This document shows positions 29,661 through 38,629 of a stretch of DNA of 64,000 nt, in pieces. This DNA is from Streptomyces lincolnensis. Its GTDB lineage: Bacteria; Actinomycetota; Actinomycetes; Streptomycetales; Streptomycetaceae. Under the pieces are notes generated by a model, which saw only the letters and a program-made list of their open reading frames with translations, did not search any database and was not told the DNA's origin. The stretch lies in the NCBI RefSeq assembly GCF_021173675.1, contig NZ_JAIHON010000003.1:620001-684000 (forward strand), given 5' to 3'. Every line of letters starts with the position of its first letter. The first letter of the stretch is position 1. Made by a program: the position numbers and the translations under genes.

Positions 29661-30008
29661 TCAGCTGTAGTAGGCGATCTTCTCGTCGAGAACGTCCATA
29701 GCTCGACGCAGGGCCGCCACCCGCTGCTCCAGGGCGGCACGGCGCTCGCGAAGGAAGGCGACCCGGTTCTGCGGAGGGTGGTCGGCGCGCAGAAGGGCGA
29801 CGAACTCCCGCAGGTCTGCGATGCCGAGGCCGGCCTCGCGGAAGCACGTGACCAGGCCGATCCAGAACAGGTCCTCCTCGGTGTACTCCCTCCGTCCGCC
29901 GGGGGAGCGCCGAATCGGGCCGATGAGCCCTTCGCGCTCGTAGTAGCGCAGCGTGTCGATGGAAACGCCGGTACGGTCGGCGGCTGTTGACGGGGTGACG
30001 GTGGTCAT
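29661..30008 (-). CDS. MerR-family transcriptional regulator
   Basis: A 115-residue MerR regulator with winged-helix start DRTGVSIDTLRYYEREGLIGP, the RRSPGGRREYTEEDLFWIG wing, and a C-terminal dimerisation coil (RRAALEQRVAALRRAMDVL). No metal-binding cysteines are present, so it is of the organic-stress type. It begins 19 bases after the aldo-keto reductase stop and probably shares its transcript, controlling the palindromic promoter at 30984-31004. Confidence 0.9.
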   Translation of the reverse strand: MTTVTPSTAADRTGVSIDTLRYYEREGLIGPIRRSPGGRREYTEEDLFWIGLVTCFREAGLGIADLREFVALLRADHPPQNRVAFLRERRAALEQRVAALRRAMDVLDEKIAYYS

Positions 30009-30027
30009 GGGGTTCCTTCGGCGGCGG

Positions 30028-30975
30028 CTACCGCGCTTCGTCGAAGCGGGCCATGTGGTCGTCGTTGAGCCGCACACGGCGTGCGGCGAGTGCCTCCTCG
30101 ATCTGCTCCACCCGGCTCGCGCCGACGATGGGATCGATCCCCTGCCGCATCAGCCAGGCCAGCACGACCTGGTTCCTCGTGGCCGAGAGTTCGGCGGCGA
30201 TGTCGTCCAGGACGGCGAGCACCTGAGCGGTACCGGGGTGATCGTATATGTGCGGAAGAGGCTTGTGTGCGCGCACGTACGAACCCCACAGCAGCGAACT
30301 GTACGACCACACGGCGAGCCCCTCCGACCGCGCGAGGTCCAGGTCCTCGGCGGCGAGCATGCGGTGTCCGGCCTCCGGGAGTGGGGTGAGCGGGCGCGGT
30401 TGGAGGAGTGAGTGGCGCAGTTGCAGGGCGGTCCACGGTTCCACGCGCTGCTCCCGTGCGAGTGACCGGGCGCGCTCGACACGCCAGGCGGCATGGTTGG
30501 CCGCCCCGATCCGCAGAGCCACCCCCTTTGCGACGAGTTCTCCGAAGGCGCCGACCGTCTCCTCCAGCGGTACGGTGCGGTCCTCGGCGTGGGCCCACAG
30601 CAGATCGATGTGATCGACTCCCAGACGTCCCAGGCTCTCCTCCACACCGGCGTGGACGGCACGGGCGGAAAGCCCTTCGGCGCTCTTCGGCCAGGAGTGG
30701 GGGACGAGCGGGTTCTGCCGGACCTTCGTCGCGATCCGTAGTGCTTCGCGCCCGCCGGGGTCGGCGCGAAGCCACGCGCCGATCACACGCTCGCTGGCGC
30801 CGCCGACGCCACTGGGGTCGGTCCAGAAGGAGTAGCAGTTCGCGGTGTCGAGCCAGACACCGCCGCCGGCGACGAAGGCGTCGAGGATCGCGAAGGCTCG
30901 GTCGGGGTCGACGCGGGTGCCGAAGTCCATTGTCCCCAGAACGATCTGGGGGTCGGTGGTGGTCATGCCGCCCAT
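30028..30975 (-). CDS. Aldo-keto reductase
   Basis: A 315-residue (beta/alpha)8 NADPH oxidoreductase with the catalytic tetrad in WLDTANCYSFW (Asp, Tyr), RIATKVRQNP (Lys) and DLLWAHAED (His). It has LGRLGVDHIDLL and a C-terminal VGASRVEQIEEAL cofactor loop. ATG 30975 lies immediately behind a MerR-type promoter, giving a nearly leaderless transcript; ATG 30966 is the alternative. Forms a two-gene operon with the MerR gene. Confidence 0.9.
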   Translation of the reverse strand: MGGMTTTDPQIVLGTMDFGTRVDPDRAFAILDAFVAGGGVWLDTANCYSFWTDPSGVGGASERVIGAWLRADPGGREALRIATKVRQNPLVPHSWPKSAEGLSARAVHAGVEESLGRLGVDHIDLLWAHAEDRTVPLEETVGAFGELVAKGVALRIGAANHAAWRVERARSLAREQRVEPWTALQLRHSLLQPRPLTPLPEAGHRMLAAEDLDLARSEGLAVWSYSSLLWGSYVRAHKPLPHIYDHPGTAQVLAVLDDIAAELSATRNQVVLAWLMRQGIDPIVGASRVEQIEEALAARRVRLNDDHMARFDEAR

Positions 30976-30983
30976 GCTCGTAT

Positions 30984-31004
30984 CTGGAGCGCGCTCCAGG
31001 TCAA
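30984..31004 (-). promoter_or_regulatory. MerR-type operator-promoter
   Basis: The perfect 16-bp palindrome CTGGAGCGCGCTCCAG (30984-30999) directly follows TTGACC (31004-30999, minus strand) with a GATACG-like -10 just downstream. A palindrome inside the spacer is the hallmark of MerR-regulated promoters; the regulator gene is the second gene of the operon. Confidence 0.75.
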
Positions 31005-31171
31005 GAGCGGTTGCGACGGACGGTCCGGGGCCCGACCTCCACGAGCCCGACGCGCCGCACGACAGACGCGCGTGACGACGTCCCCATCGGCGGCGAATTC
31101 GGAGAGCGGTCTGCCGCACAGGGCGCACAGGGTGCGCAGGGCAGTCGGACCGTGATGCCGTGCAGCCCAGC

Positions 31172-31460
31172 TCAGGTTGCCGACGGAGCATGGGAGCCAT
31201 AACGGCGGTGTTTGGCCGAGTAGTCGCCACGGCCGTCGCCGAGGCGGTCGTGCTCGGCCACGGTGCCGTCGATCAGGACGAGTTCGGGGTCTGCCCCGCG
31301 CAGAGTGCACCACATGCCGGGTGTGCGGGCGGTCAGGAACTCGATGACCGCGGTGGTGCAGGCGTGTGCGCCCACACTGAGATGCCGAATCCGGCGGCGA
31401 TCTGCCGGAGGGGCTCGTGTTTGCGCAGGTGCGCCAGAGCGGCCAGGGCACGCAGGTGCG
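31172..31460 (-). pseudogene. IS5-type transposase fragment
   Basis: Two minus-strand frames join into part of a DDE_Tnp_4/IS5-type transposase: ALAALAHLRKHEPLRQIAAG and FGISV in one frame, then AHACTTAVIEFL, LVLIDGTVAEHDRLGDGRGD and YSAKHRRYG in another. The C-terminal half with the remaining catalytic residues is absent. One frameshift lies near 31385. The surrounding 31005-31702 contains no intact gene. Confidence 0.7.
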
Positions 31461-31702
31461 GTGGGGGCTTGCAGCAGCGGCGACTCTCGCGGGTGAGAGA
31501 CCTCAGTCGCACATGTCCGTCGCCGTTCGCCGGTATTCCTCCCGTGGGGGCGGTGCGGGTAAGCCTCCACGGGAGTGGCGGGGCCGCGTCACGGGCATGG
31601 CGCGTGCCGGCCATGAGGCGCCGGACGCGGCCTGGCCTACAGGCTGTTCCTCTGGCCGGTGCGGGCGCGGCCGTGGCGTGGGGGAGACGGGACGGGTGCT
31701 GC

Positions 31703-33511
31703 TCAGTCCCGGGCGACGCTCCTGGCGCGAAGGGCCTCGTCGATGGACTCCTCCCGCCACCGCTTGAGCAGCTCGTGAAAGGCGGAGGCACCATGAGGGT
31801 AGGCGCTCGGGCCGTTTCGCCGGCCGAGCCCCTCGGCGTTGTAGTAGCCCGGGGTGCACTCGGCGTGGAACCACTCGTGGTCGGGTGCTCCGTCGGTCAG
31901 GACGGCCCTCCACGCGTCCTCGGCCTCGCGGGACGGTTCGACCAGGGCACCCTTTGCCTCGGCTGCGGCTACAAGGGCCGCGGCGTGAACGGCGTGTTCG
32001 TCCAGCACATGCGTGTAGTTGACGCTACCGGCGCTCTGTATCCCGCCCAGTTGGATCAGGTTCGGGAATCCGTTGCTGGTGAAGCCGTGCAGGGTGCGCG
32101 GTCCCTGCTGCCGCCACAGCTGCTGCAGTAGGGCACCGCCCCGGCCATGGACCGGCAGCCTGCCGGAGTGGATGCCGGAGACGCCGACCGAGAACCCCGT
32201 GGCGAAGATCAGGCAGTCGAGTTCGTACTCGGTGTCGCCGACCACGACACCGCGCTCGGTCATGCGCTCGATGCCGTGCGTGTCCGCGGTGTCGACCAGG
32301 GAGACGTTGGCGCGGTTGAACGCCTGAAGGTAGAGGTCGGAGAAGGTCGGGCGCTTGCACGCGTACCGGTACCAGGGTTTGAGCCTGTCCGCCGTGGCGG
32401 GGTCGGTGACGATCTGCTCGACGCGAGCACGGATCTCGTTCATCTTGGTGGCGTCCGCGACCTCGTAGGCCGCTTCGAAGGCGGCTCTGTCGCCCTGGCG
32501 CCGGAAGCTCGGCAGGAGCTTCTCCAGGAGGCCGGCCGACTCGGTCCACCGGTCCGCCACGAGGTCCTCGTCGACGGACTCGCCCGAGACGATCCGCAGG
32601 AAGTTGTCACGGCGTTCCTGGGCCCAGCCGGGGCGGTCGGCACCGACGTCCTGGGCGGTGGTGCGGCGGTTCGCGCGCACGTCCACGGTGGAGGGGGTGC
32701 GTTGGAAGACGTAGAGGTGGCGGGCGTCCTCGGCCAGCTTCGGGACGACCTGGATACCGGTGGCGCCGGTTCCGACCACACCGACGCGCTTGTCCGCGAG
32801 GCCGGTGAGGCCGCCGTCCGGTGTGCCTCCGGTGTAGCCGTAGTCCCAGCGTGAGGTGTGGAAGGTGTGGCCCTTGAAGTCCTCGATACCGGGAATCCCG
32901 GGGAGCTTCAGCTCGGAGAGGACGCCCGTGGCCGTGACCACGTACGTGGCCCGGAAACTGTCGTCCCGGTCGGTCGTGACGATCCAGCTCTCCGAGGAGT
33001 CTTCCCAGGTCAAGGACGTGACCGAGGTGGAGAACAGGGCGTCCGCGTAGAGGCCGAACTTCTCCGCGATCCGCACCGCGTGGCGACGGATCTCGTCGCC
33101 GGGAGCGTACTTCCACTCCGGAACGTATCCCGTTTCGTCGAGCAGTGGCAGGTACACGTGCGACTCGACGTCGCAGTGGATGCCGGGATACCGGTTCCAG
33201 TACCAGGTACCGCCGAAGTCGCCGCCCTGCTCGATGACACGAACGCGTCGCACGCCCTGTTCACACAATCGTGCCCCGGCGAGGATGCCGCCGAAACCGC
33301 CACCGACAACCGCCACGTCCACCCTGTCCCGCAGCGGTTCACGCTCGGGTGGCTCACCCGCGTAAGGGTCATCGGCGTAGTAACCGAACTCGGCATCGGC
33401 GCGGACGTATTGACGGACCCCGTCGGGCCGCACGCGTCGCTCCCGTTCGGTCCGGTAACGCTCTCGCAGCTCCGCGAGTGCCTCGGGCGGCACCGTCCGT
33501 GAATGTGCCAT
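31703..33511 (-). CDS. Type I Baeyer-Villiger flavin monooxygenase
   Basis: A 602-residue FAD/NADPH enzyme. The FAD Rossmann motif is VAVVGGGFGGILAGARL (about residue 67), the Baeyer-Villiger fingerprint is FKGHTFHTSRWD, and the NADPH Rossmann motif is VGVVGTGATGIQVVP. The active-site region continues to LIFATGFSVGVSG. It converts ketones to esters or lactones; the substrate is unknown, but length and motifs fit the cyclohexanone/steroid monooxygenase group. ATG 33511 has AAGG about 9 nt upstream. It diverges from the lipoprotein gene across a palindromic operator at 33614-33637. Confidence 0.92.
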   Translation of the reverse strand: MAHSRTVPPEALAELRERYRTERERRVRPDGVRQYVRADAEFGYYADDPYAGEPPEREPLRDRVDVAVVGGGFGGILAGARLCEQGVRRVRVIEQGGDFGGTWYWNRYPGIHCDVESHVYLPLLDETGYVPEWKYAPGDEIRRHAVRIAEKFGLYADALFSTSVTSLTWEDSSESWIVTTDRDDSFRATYVVTATGVLSELKLPGIPGIEDFKGHTFHTSRWDYGYTGGTPDGGLTGLADKRVGVVGTGATGIQVVPKLAEDARHLYVFQRTPSTVDVRANRRTTAQDVGADRPGWAQERRDNFLRIVSGESVDEDLVADRWTESAGLLEKLLPSFRRQGDRAAFEAAYEVADATKMNEIRARVEQIVTDPATADRLKPWYRYACKRPTFSDLYLQAFNRANVSLVDTADTHGIERMTERGVVVGDTEYELDCLIFATGFSVGVSGIHSGRLPVHGRGGALLQQLWRQQGPRTLHGFTSNGFPNLIQLGGIQSAGSVNYTHVLDEHAVHAAALVAAAEAKGALVEPSREAEDAWRAVLTDGAPDHEWFHAECTPGYYNAEGLGRRNGPSAYPHGASAFHELLKRWREESIDEALRARSVARD

Positions 33512-33613
33512 GTGGGGGACCTTGTTCCTTCCGGTTCGCTGCAACGAGGCCACTCCGCCCATGAACTGGCGTGGAGAGCACGGGACTTGAACAGCCATGC
33601 GCTACGGTAACAA

Positions 33614-33637
33614 CAACCGGACAATGATGTCCGGTTG
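33614..33637. promoter_or_regulatory. Palindromic operator, probably TetR-bound
   Basis: CAACCGGACA and TGTCCGGTTG are 10-bp perfect arms around ATGA, between the divergent monooxygenase and lipoprotein genes. A TetR gene lies just beyond the lipoprotein and is the natural candidate binder. Confidence 0.75.
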
Positions 33638-33683
33638 ATGGGTAGGTTGCTTCCGCATACTTCGGACAGGAAGAGTGATTCAC

Positions 33684-34709
33684 GTGCGACGCCCCCCGAT
33701 CCCCACACCCCGGTCCCTCGCCGGCCTCGTGACGCTCGGTCTGCTGGTGCTCACCGGGTGCGGTACGCAGACCGGCGGTTCCGGAGCGGACGTGGCGGCC
33801 GGAAACCGGATCATCCGCGCGCAGCAGGTGATGCAGCTGACGCAGGTGCACGAGACGACCGGGATGACCTTGTTGGAGGGCCCGACCTTCGACGAGGACG
33901 GCACACTCCTCGTCGTCGACGTCACGGCCCCCGCCGGCGAGCCGAAGGTGCTGCGCGTCGACGTCCGCAAGAAGACCTCGCACGCGGTCCACACCGACGA
34001 CCGGGGCGCCTACACCTCGGCCCAGTTCAGCCCACGGGACGGGCGTATCTACCTGAGCGACTTCGCCCACGGCGACATCGTGAGCCTGGCCGCGGACGGC
34101 AGCGATCCGCGGATCTTCTTCTCCGGCGAGGTCGACGGAGCGCGGATGAACCCCGACGACCTCGCCTTCGACCGGGAGGGCAACCTGTACGTCAGCGACT
34201 CACGCGGCCTGTCCGAGGGTGAGGCGGAGGGCCGCGTGGTGCGCATCGACCACGAGGGGAAAGTCGCCACTGTGTTGGCGGACGACCTGGCCGCGCCCAA
34301 CGGGATCTCGTTCGACACCGGCTACCGCGGCCTGTGGTTCAGCGAGCTGACGCAGAACCGCATCTCCTATCTCCTCCTGGACGGCAAGGGCGCGGTCGCT
34401 TCCCGGCACACCGCCATCCGCGTCGACGGCGGGATCGCGCAGACGGACTCGATCGCCGTGGACGCCGACGGCAACCTCTACCAGGGACTGCACGGCCGTC
34501 CGGCCATGGCCGTGTACAGCGAGAACGGCGAGCGCCTGGCCACCGTCGAGGTGCCCGCCCGCGCCGCCGACGGGCTTCAGTCGGCGACCAACGTGGCCAT
34601 CACGCCCGGTGGGACCAAGGCCTACATGACCGTCAGCGGACCTGCCGGGGGATACTTGTACGTCTTCAACGCGCTGGCGGAGGGCATCCGCCAGTCCAAC
34701 GGCGGCTGA
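33684..34709 (+). CDS. SMP-30/gluconolactonase-like lipoprotein
   Basis: A lipoprotein of about 341 residues with a lipobox (LVLTGC) and a six-bladed beta-propeller of the SMP-30/lactonase class: LLEGPTFDEDGTLLVVDV, DDLAFDREGNLYVSDSRG, APNGISFDTGYRGLWFSEL and DSIAVDADGNLYQGLHGRP. These hold the usual Glu/Asn/Asp metal positions. GTG 33684 is preferred to GTG 33675 because AGGAAG is 10 nt away rather than 2. It may hydrolyse the lactone made by the divergent monooxygenase, an inference from the shared operator. Confidence 0.85.
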   Translation: MRRPPIPTPRSLAGLVTLGLLVLTGCGTQTGGSGADVAAGNRIIRAQQVMQLTQVHETTGMTLLEGPTFDEDGTLLVVDVTAPAGEPKVLRVDVRKKTSHAVHTDDRGAYTSAQFSPRDGRIYLSDFAHGDIVSLAADGSDPRIFFSGEVDGARMNPDDLAFDREGNLYVSDSRGLSEGEAEGRVVRIDHEGKVATVLADDLAAPNGISFDTGYRGLWFSELTQNRISYLLLDGKGAVASRHTAIRVDGGIAQTDSIAVDADGNLYQGLHGRPAMAVYSENGERLATVEVPARAADGLQSATNVAITPGGTKAYMTVSGPAGGYLYVFNALAEGIRQSNGG

Positions 34710-34723
34710 CGCCTGCGTCTCGT

Positions 34724-35317
34724 TCAGCCACCGAAGGGCCGGACCGGGCCCACCTCGACACCGAGCAGCTGCCAGGCCGCCAGAGCCCGACGTTCCCGCT
34801 GCTCGCGAGTGGGGCCGGTGACGGCACCGGAGACCATGGCGACGGCGATCATGAGATCGTCGGCGCGCTCCGCGAGCCGGTGACCGTCCGGCAGATGCCT
34901 GCGCAGGGCGTACTCCACCCGTTGGGACAGAGTCAGGGCGTAGCCGGAGGGGCCGCAGTGGGTGCCCACCCCCTCGGCGTGCAGCACACTGACGAAAGCG
35001 GTCGACTCCACCTGGTGCCAGGTGAGAACACCCAGGAGCAGGGCCAGGTCCGTGCCGTCCGCGGCCGCCGCCTGCTCGATCTGTTGGACGTTCTCCTCCA
35101 ACACGGCAAGCGCCACGGCGGCACGGTCGGGGAAATGCCGGTACAGCACGCCCTGGCCGACACCGGCCCGCTTCGCGATCGCGGACAAGGGCACGTCCAG
35201 ACCGTGCTCCGCACAGATCTCCCGGGCCGCAGCGATGAGGGCGGCCCGGTTGCGCGCGCGAGCCTTGGGCCCCTCGTTGGCGGGCTGCCGCTGAGGCGGG
35301 AGGGATTGCTGTGTCAC
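34724..35317 (-). CDS. TetR-family regulator
   Basis: A 197-residue regulator whose N-terminal helix-turn-helix contains ALIAAAREICAEHGLDVPLS and VGQGVLYRHFPDRAAVALAV; the C-terminal part is a ligand-binding helical domain with SBD-like residues. It converges with the lipoprotein gene and lies within 1.1 kb of the palindrome at 33614-33637, its probable target. It starts with GTG at 35317. Confidence 0.88.
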   Translation of the reverse strand: MTQQSLPPQRQPANEGPKARARNRAALIAAAREICAEHGLDVPLSAIAKRAGVGQGVLYRHFPDRAAVALAVLEENVQQIEQAAAADGTDLALLLGVLTWHQVESTAFVSVLHAEGVGTHCGPSGYALTLSQRVEYALRRHLPDGHRLAERADDLMIAVAMVSGAVTGPTREQRERRALAAWQLLGVEVGPVRPFGG

Positions 35318-35368
35318 CCGCCGAGGATATCCGGCTGCGACTGGATCGGTTGGCTGGGTGATCCTCCG

Positions 35369-35905
35369 TCACATGGGGAGCGAGAGCAGCCGTACTGGTG
35401 CTGAGGGCCAGCGGGCATCGTCGCGCAGGGGCGTCACCATGGTCCGCAGCGGCATGGTCACCAGGCGGCCTTCGGGTTGTTCGACGAGTACGTCGTTGTC
35501 GAGCGGGTGCCATCCGAGACGCTTGTAGAGCGACACGAGGGGAGGCCGGCAGAACAGGAGTGCGTGCTGAGGACCCAGCGTGCGGGCGTGCTCCAGCGCA
35601 GCTGTGACGACGAGCCGAGCCAGGCCTTGGCCTTGCATGCTGGGCGCGACGGCCACCCCGCCGACGCCCACCACCTCTGTCGCGACGTCGCCGATCGCGA
35701 CAGGCAGTCGCAGCAGGCCGGCGTGTGCCACGAGCCGGTCTTCGTGTCTGATGCCGAAGTGTTCCTCCTTCGGCAGCCAGGTCAGGCCGGTCGAGGCGAC
35801 ACCGAAGGGATCGTCACTGGTGCCAAGGATCTCTTCCTGGTCAGCCTTGGTGTACTGGGGGAGCCGCATCACGGTTGGTGCCGCAGAGGATCGGTTCTTA
35901 GACAT
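35369..35905 (-). CDS. GNAT-family N-acetyltransferase
   Basis: A 178-residue GNAT protein with acetyl-CoA-binding motif A, VGGVAVAPSMQGQGLARLVV (Q/RxxGxG/A), and motif B LFCRPPLVSLYKRLGWHPLD. ATG 35905 starts the family similarity; the frame is open slightly further. The substrate is unknown (small molecule or protein). It converges with nothing and is separated by 66 bases from the HAD gene on the same strand, which may be transcribed with it. Confidence 0.85.
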   Translation of the reverse strand: MSKNRSSAAPTVMRLPQYTKADQEEILGTSDDPFGVASTGLTWLPKEEHFGIRHEDRLVAHAGLLRLPVAIGDVATEVVGVGGVAVAPSMQGQGLARLVVTAALEHARTLGPQHALLFCRPPLVSLYKRLGWHPLDNDVLVEQPEGRLVTMPLRTMVTPLRDDARWPSAPVRLLSLPM

Positions 35906-35971
35906 CGCCACATGATGATCTCTCCGCCGAGCACCGGCCAAGCGATTCTCCGCGACCTCGCTGGGCTCGCG

Positions 35972-36637
35972 TCAGCGAGGTGGTACCACTCCCGATGTGC
36001 TGATGGCGTGGTTGATCGCGGAGGCGACGTCGGCAGCGACCCGGGTGGGCTGGTAGGAGTCGTGGGTCCAGGCACGTCCGTCCGTCACCCACACGCTGTG
36101 AAGGCCGAGCGCGCCGGCGCCTGCGATGTCGGCGTGGGGTGAATCACCGATGACCCACGCGCCTGAGAGGGGGACGCCGACGGCATCGGCTGCCGCTTGG
36201 AAGATCTCCGGTTCGGGTTTCTTGTGGCCGATTGCTTCGGAGATGACCCAGCCCTGGACGAGTCGATCGAGCCCGGTCTTCCGGATCTTCGCCTCCTGTT
36301 GGACGGTGCGGCCGTTGGTGACGATGACACAAGTCCAGCCGTCCGCCTGCGCTTTGTTCAGCGCCTCCCGGGCCGACTGAGCCAGGACGACACGGTCGGC
36401 GGCGCCGCTGTCGAGAAGGGCACGGACGGCGGCGGTGGGCACCACGTCGCCGTATCGGTTGGTGAGGGCTGCGGAGACTTCGTCACGCGCCGTGTAGCCG
36501 CTCGCGTCGACGGCCATCACCCATGTGAGATCGGAGTCGGGCAGATCATGGTCGGCGAGGAAGCCCGCGACAGCGGCGCGGAAGGCCGCGTCCCGGTCGA
36601 CAAGGGTGTTGTCGAGGTCCAGCAGCAACAACGGCAT
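35972..36637 (-). CDS. HAD-superfamily phosphatase
   Basis: A 221-residue HAD hydrolase with motif I LLDLDNTLVD (residues 4-13), motif II CVIVTNGR, motif III Lys in GHKKPEPEIF and motif IV VIGDSPHADIAGA; the helical cap is of the subfamily I type. It is similar to YjjG/phosphoglycolate-like enzymes acting on small phosphate esters. ATG 36637 gives the canonical start seven codons or fewer before motif I. Confidence 0.9.
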   Translation of the reverse strand: MPLLLLDLDNTLVDRDAAFRAAVAGFLADHDLPDSDLTWVMAVDASGYTARDEVSAALTNRYGDVVPTAAVRALLDSGAADRVVLAQSAREALNKAQADGWTCVIVTNGRTVQQEAKIRKTGLDRLVQGWVISEAIGHKKPEPEIFQAAADAVGVPLSGAWVIGDSPHADIAGAGALGLHSVWVTDGRAWTHDSYQPTRVAADVASAINHAISTSGVVPPR

Positions 36638-36649
36638 GACCGGGAGTAG

Positions 36650-36960
36650 ATCATGCAACCTCCTGCGATGCGGGCCAGTTTCCGGTAGGCGGTGGCACGA
36701 GGTCGGCGAAGCGGATGTTGCGGACGGTGATCTGGTCGATTGGCGGACTCCGGCCGCGGCGGCGAGAGGTTCAAGGAGCGCGTTGGGAGGGGCCTTCCGC
36801 CCGAACCTCCACCCGGCCTGGGCGCAGAGCGGACGCTTCACCTCCAACGCCTCAGCGTCTTTCGGCTCGATCCGATCGTCCGCACGAACATCGACGACCA
36901 CCGCCGAGCCGTCCGCGGCGCACAAAGTACCCCCGTACTGGGGCGTGTTTCCAAAATGCT
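36650..36960 (-). other. Degenerate coding remnant, possibly TnsA-like
   Basis: A minus-strand frame with AVVVDVRADDRIEPKDAEAL and AGWRFGRKAP recalls the N-terminal part of TnsA-like endonuclease proteins found in Streptomyces. The 3' part shifts frame and no complete gene exists. The identification is tentative. Confidence 0.3.
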
Positions 36961-36962
36961 GG

Positions 36963-37048
36963 TCACAGCCATTCATTGATGGCCGTGACCAACACGGTCG
37001 CCTCATAGCGGACGGCGAGCTTGTCGTACCTTGTCACCACCGCGAAGA
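36963..37048 (-). pseudogene. 3' tail of an IS5-type transposase (copy 1)
   Basis: The minus strand reads VVTRYDKLAVRYEATVLV then TAINEWL and a stop. The plus-strand remnant ending at 39154 has the same last 24 residues (RYDKLSVRYEATELVAAINE...). Only this tail is left. The sequence just beyond the stop is also similar (GACCAGC, then ACGCCCCAG). Confidence 0.65.
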
Positions 37049-37184
37049 ATGGCCGCATCACGGCCTGCCGATTCCCGGGGCCTCAGCAGGCCGAGTTACC
37101 TGCGACGTTAAAGGCCAAGCTCAGGAAAAGGGCGCTCAGGCCTCACAGTGCAGCTACCTGGAAGCCACGCAGCTGACGCCGGGG

Positions 37185-38432
37185 CTACTGGTGCCGTGGG
37201 AGAGCCTGTGTCTTCTGCTCCGAAAGGGTCTTGTAGACGGTACCGGCGAGGTCCGGCAGTGTGTCCGCTTCGCCAACGGCGCTGTTGACGGCAATGGCGA
37301 TGATCATGCCAGTATTCGGGAAGTACATGTGCAGCACCCGGTTCCCATAAGTGGCCCCCTCATAGGCCCAGACCGTCCCGGCCACAGGATGGACGAACTT
37401 CACGACGCCGAGCCCGAAACCAATAGGATCGTCGGCCGTGACGGTCTTGATGGGCTTACTCGTCTTCGCCGAGATCAGGGACTCCAGCTCGCGCTGCTGC
37501 GCTGAGGGCAGTAGTCGACCGCTGTACAGCGCCCTGTCCCAAGCCGTCATGTCTCTCAGCGAACTCACCAGGCCACCCGCCCCCTGCGCCCAGGACAGGT
37601 CAAGCGGAGGAAGCGACTTGTTGAGATGCTTCGGCAGGACGGAATGGGTGGAGTACGGCGTCGGCATCCGCGAGGCCGTGTCCGGAGGGCAGTCCGGGGG
37701 GAGGCAGGTGTCGTTCATTCCGAGAGGTTCGATGATGCGCTCGGCGAGCTGCTCTTGGTACGTATCGTGCGACGCTCGTTCGACAATCATCTGCGCGAGG
37801 AGGTAGTTCGTATTCGAGTACTCGTACTTCGCGGAACCCAGTGGCAGGCCCTCCACATAGGACATCAGGCGCTTCAGCGTGAAGCGCCTGGACGGATTGG
37901 CATCGAAATCCTTCAGGAACGCACTCTGCTCGGTGTAGTTGGGGATGCCGCTGGTCATCGACAGCAGTTGCTTGATGGTGACATCGCGCCACGCCGGATA
38001 CTGGGGAAGCCACTTTCCCAGCTTGTCCCGTATGGACAGCTTTCCTTCGGCCTCCAGTTGAAGCAGCAGCACGGACGTGAACGCCTTGGTGTTGCTGCCT
38101 ATCTGCCACAGCGCCTTGCTGTTCATCGGTCGACCACCGCCGTAGCGGGACGTCCCCGCATCGACCGAGATATCAGGTCGCTGATCAGCATAGGTCACCC
38201 GAAGGGAGACCGCTGAGAAATGATCCTTAGTGCCCTGAGCATCCTGATATTTCTCGAGGTCACTTCGCAGTGAAGCGGTGGCACTGCGAACGGATGGCTC
38301 CATCACTGCGTGCGCGACGGTCGGCCCACTTCCCGACACCATCATCCCCGAAACAATCGCCGCAGTGACCGTCACCAGGGCCACGAAGCGCTTCCCTTTC
38401 TGACCACCCCGCCGACGAAGCCTGTACCCCAT
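37185..38432 (-). CDS. Secreted serine hydrolase (beta-lactamase/DD-peptidase fold)
   Basis: A 415-residue exported protein. The signal peptide at about residues 14-41 ends in PTVAHA. The penicillin-binding-fold motif SxxK is GSNTKAF (Ser113, Lys116), and YSNTNY is the YxN motif. A later GAGGLVSSLRDM precedes a C-terminal WAYEGATYGNR in place of a canonical KTG. It is typical of class C-like D,D-peptidases/esterases (Beta-lactamase, PF00144). GGAGGA lies 9 nt before ATG 38432. It is flanked on both sides by inverted remnants of one transposase. Antibiotic resistance is not implied. Confidence 0.88.
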   Translation of the reverse strand: MGYRLRRRGGQKGKRFVALVTVTAAIVSGMMVSGSGPTVAHAVMEPSVRSATASLRSDLEKYQDAQGTKDHFSAVSLRVTYADQRPDISVDAGTSRYGGGRPMNSKALWQIGSNTKAFTSVLLLQLEAEGKLSIRDKLGKWLPQYPAWRDVTIKQLLSMTSGIPNYTEQSAFLKDFDANPSRRFTLKRLMSYVEGLPLGSAKYEYSNTNYLLAQMIVERASHDTYQEQLAERIIEPLGMNDTCLPPDCPPDTASRMPTPYSTHSVLPKHLNKSLPPLDLSWAQGAGGLVSSLRDMTAWDRALYSGRLLPSAQQRELESLISAKTSKPIKTVTADDPIGFGLGVVKFVHPVAGTVWAYEGATYGNRVLHMYFPNTGMIIAIAVNSAVGEADTLPDLAGTVYKTLSEQKTQALPRHQ

Positions 38433-38629
38433 TGCCGCTATTCCTCCATCGAATCGAACAGAACTGGGAACGGCGATCACGCTACGCAGTGGAGGTACGG
38501 CAGGTAATGGGGGTACCTCCCCGCGTGGTAGTGGTGCTGACCCCCTGAGTGAGGCCAAGTGCAGCTTCGAAGGCACTCCTCAGAAGACATAGAGCCCTTT
38601 AGCTCTATCCAGCTTCGCCCACTGCGCAC

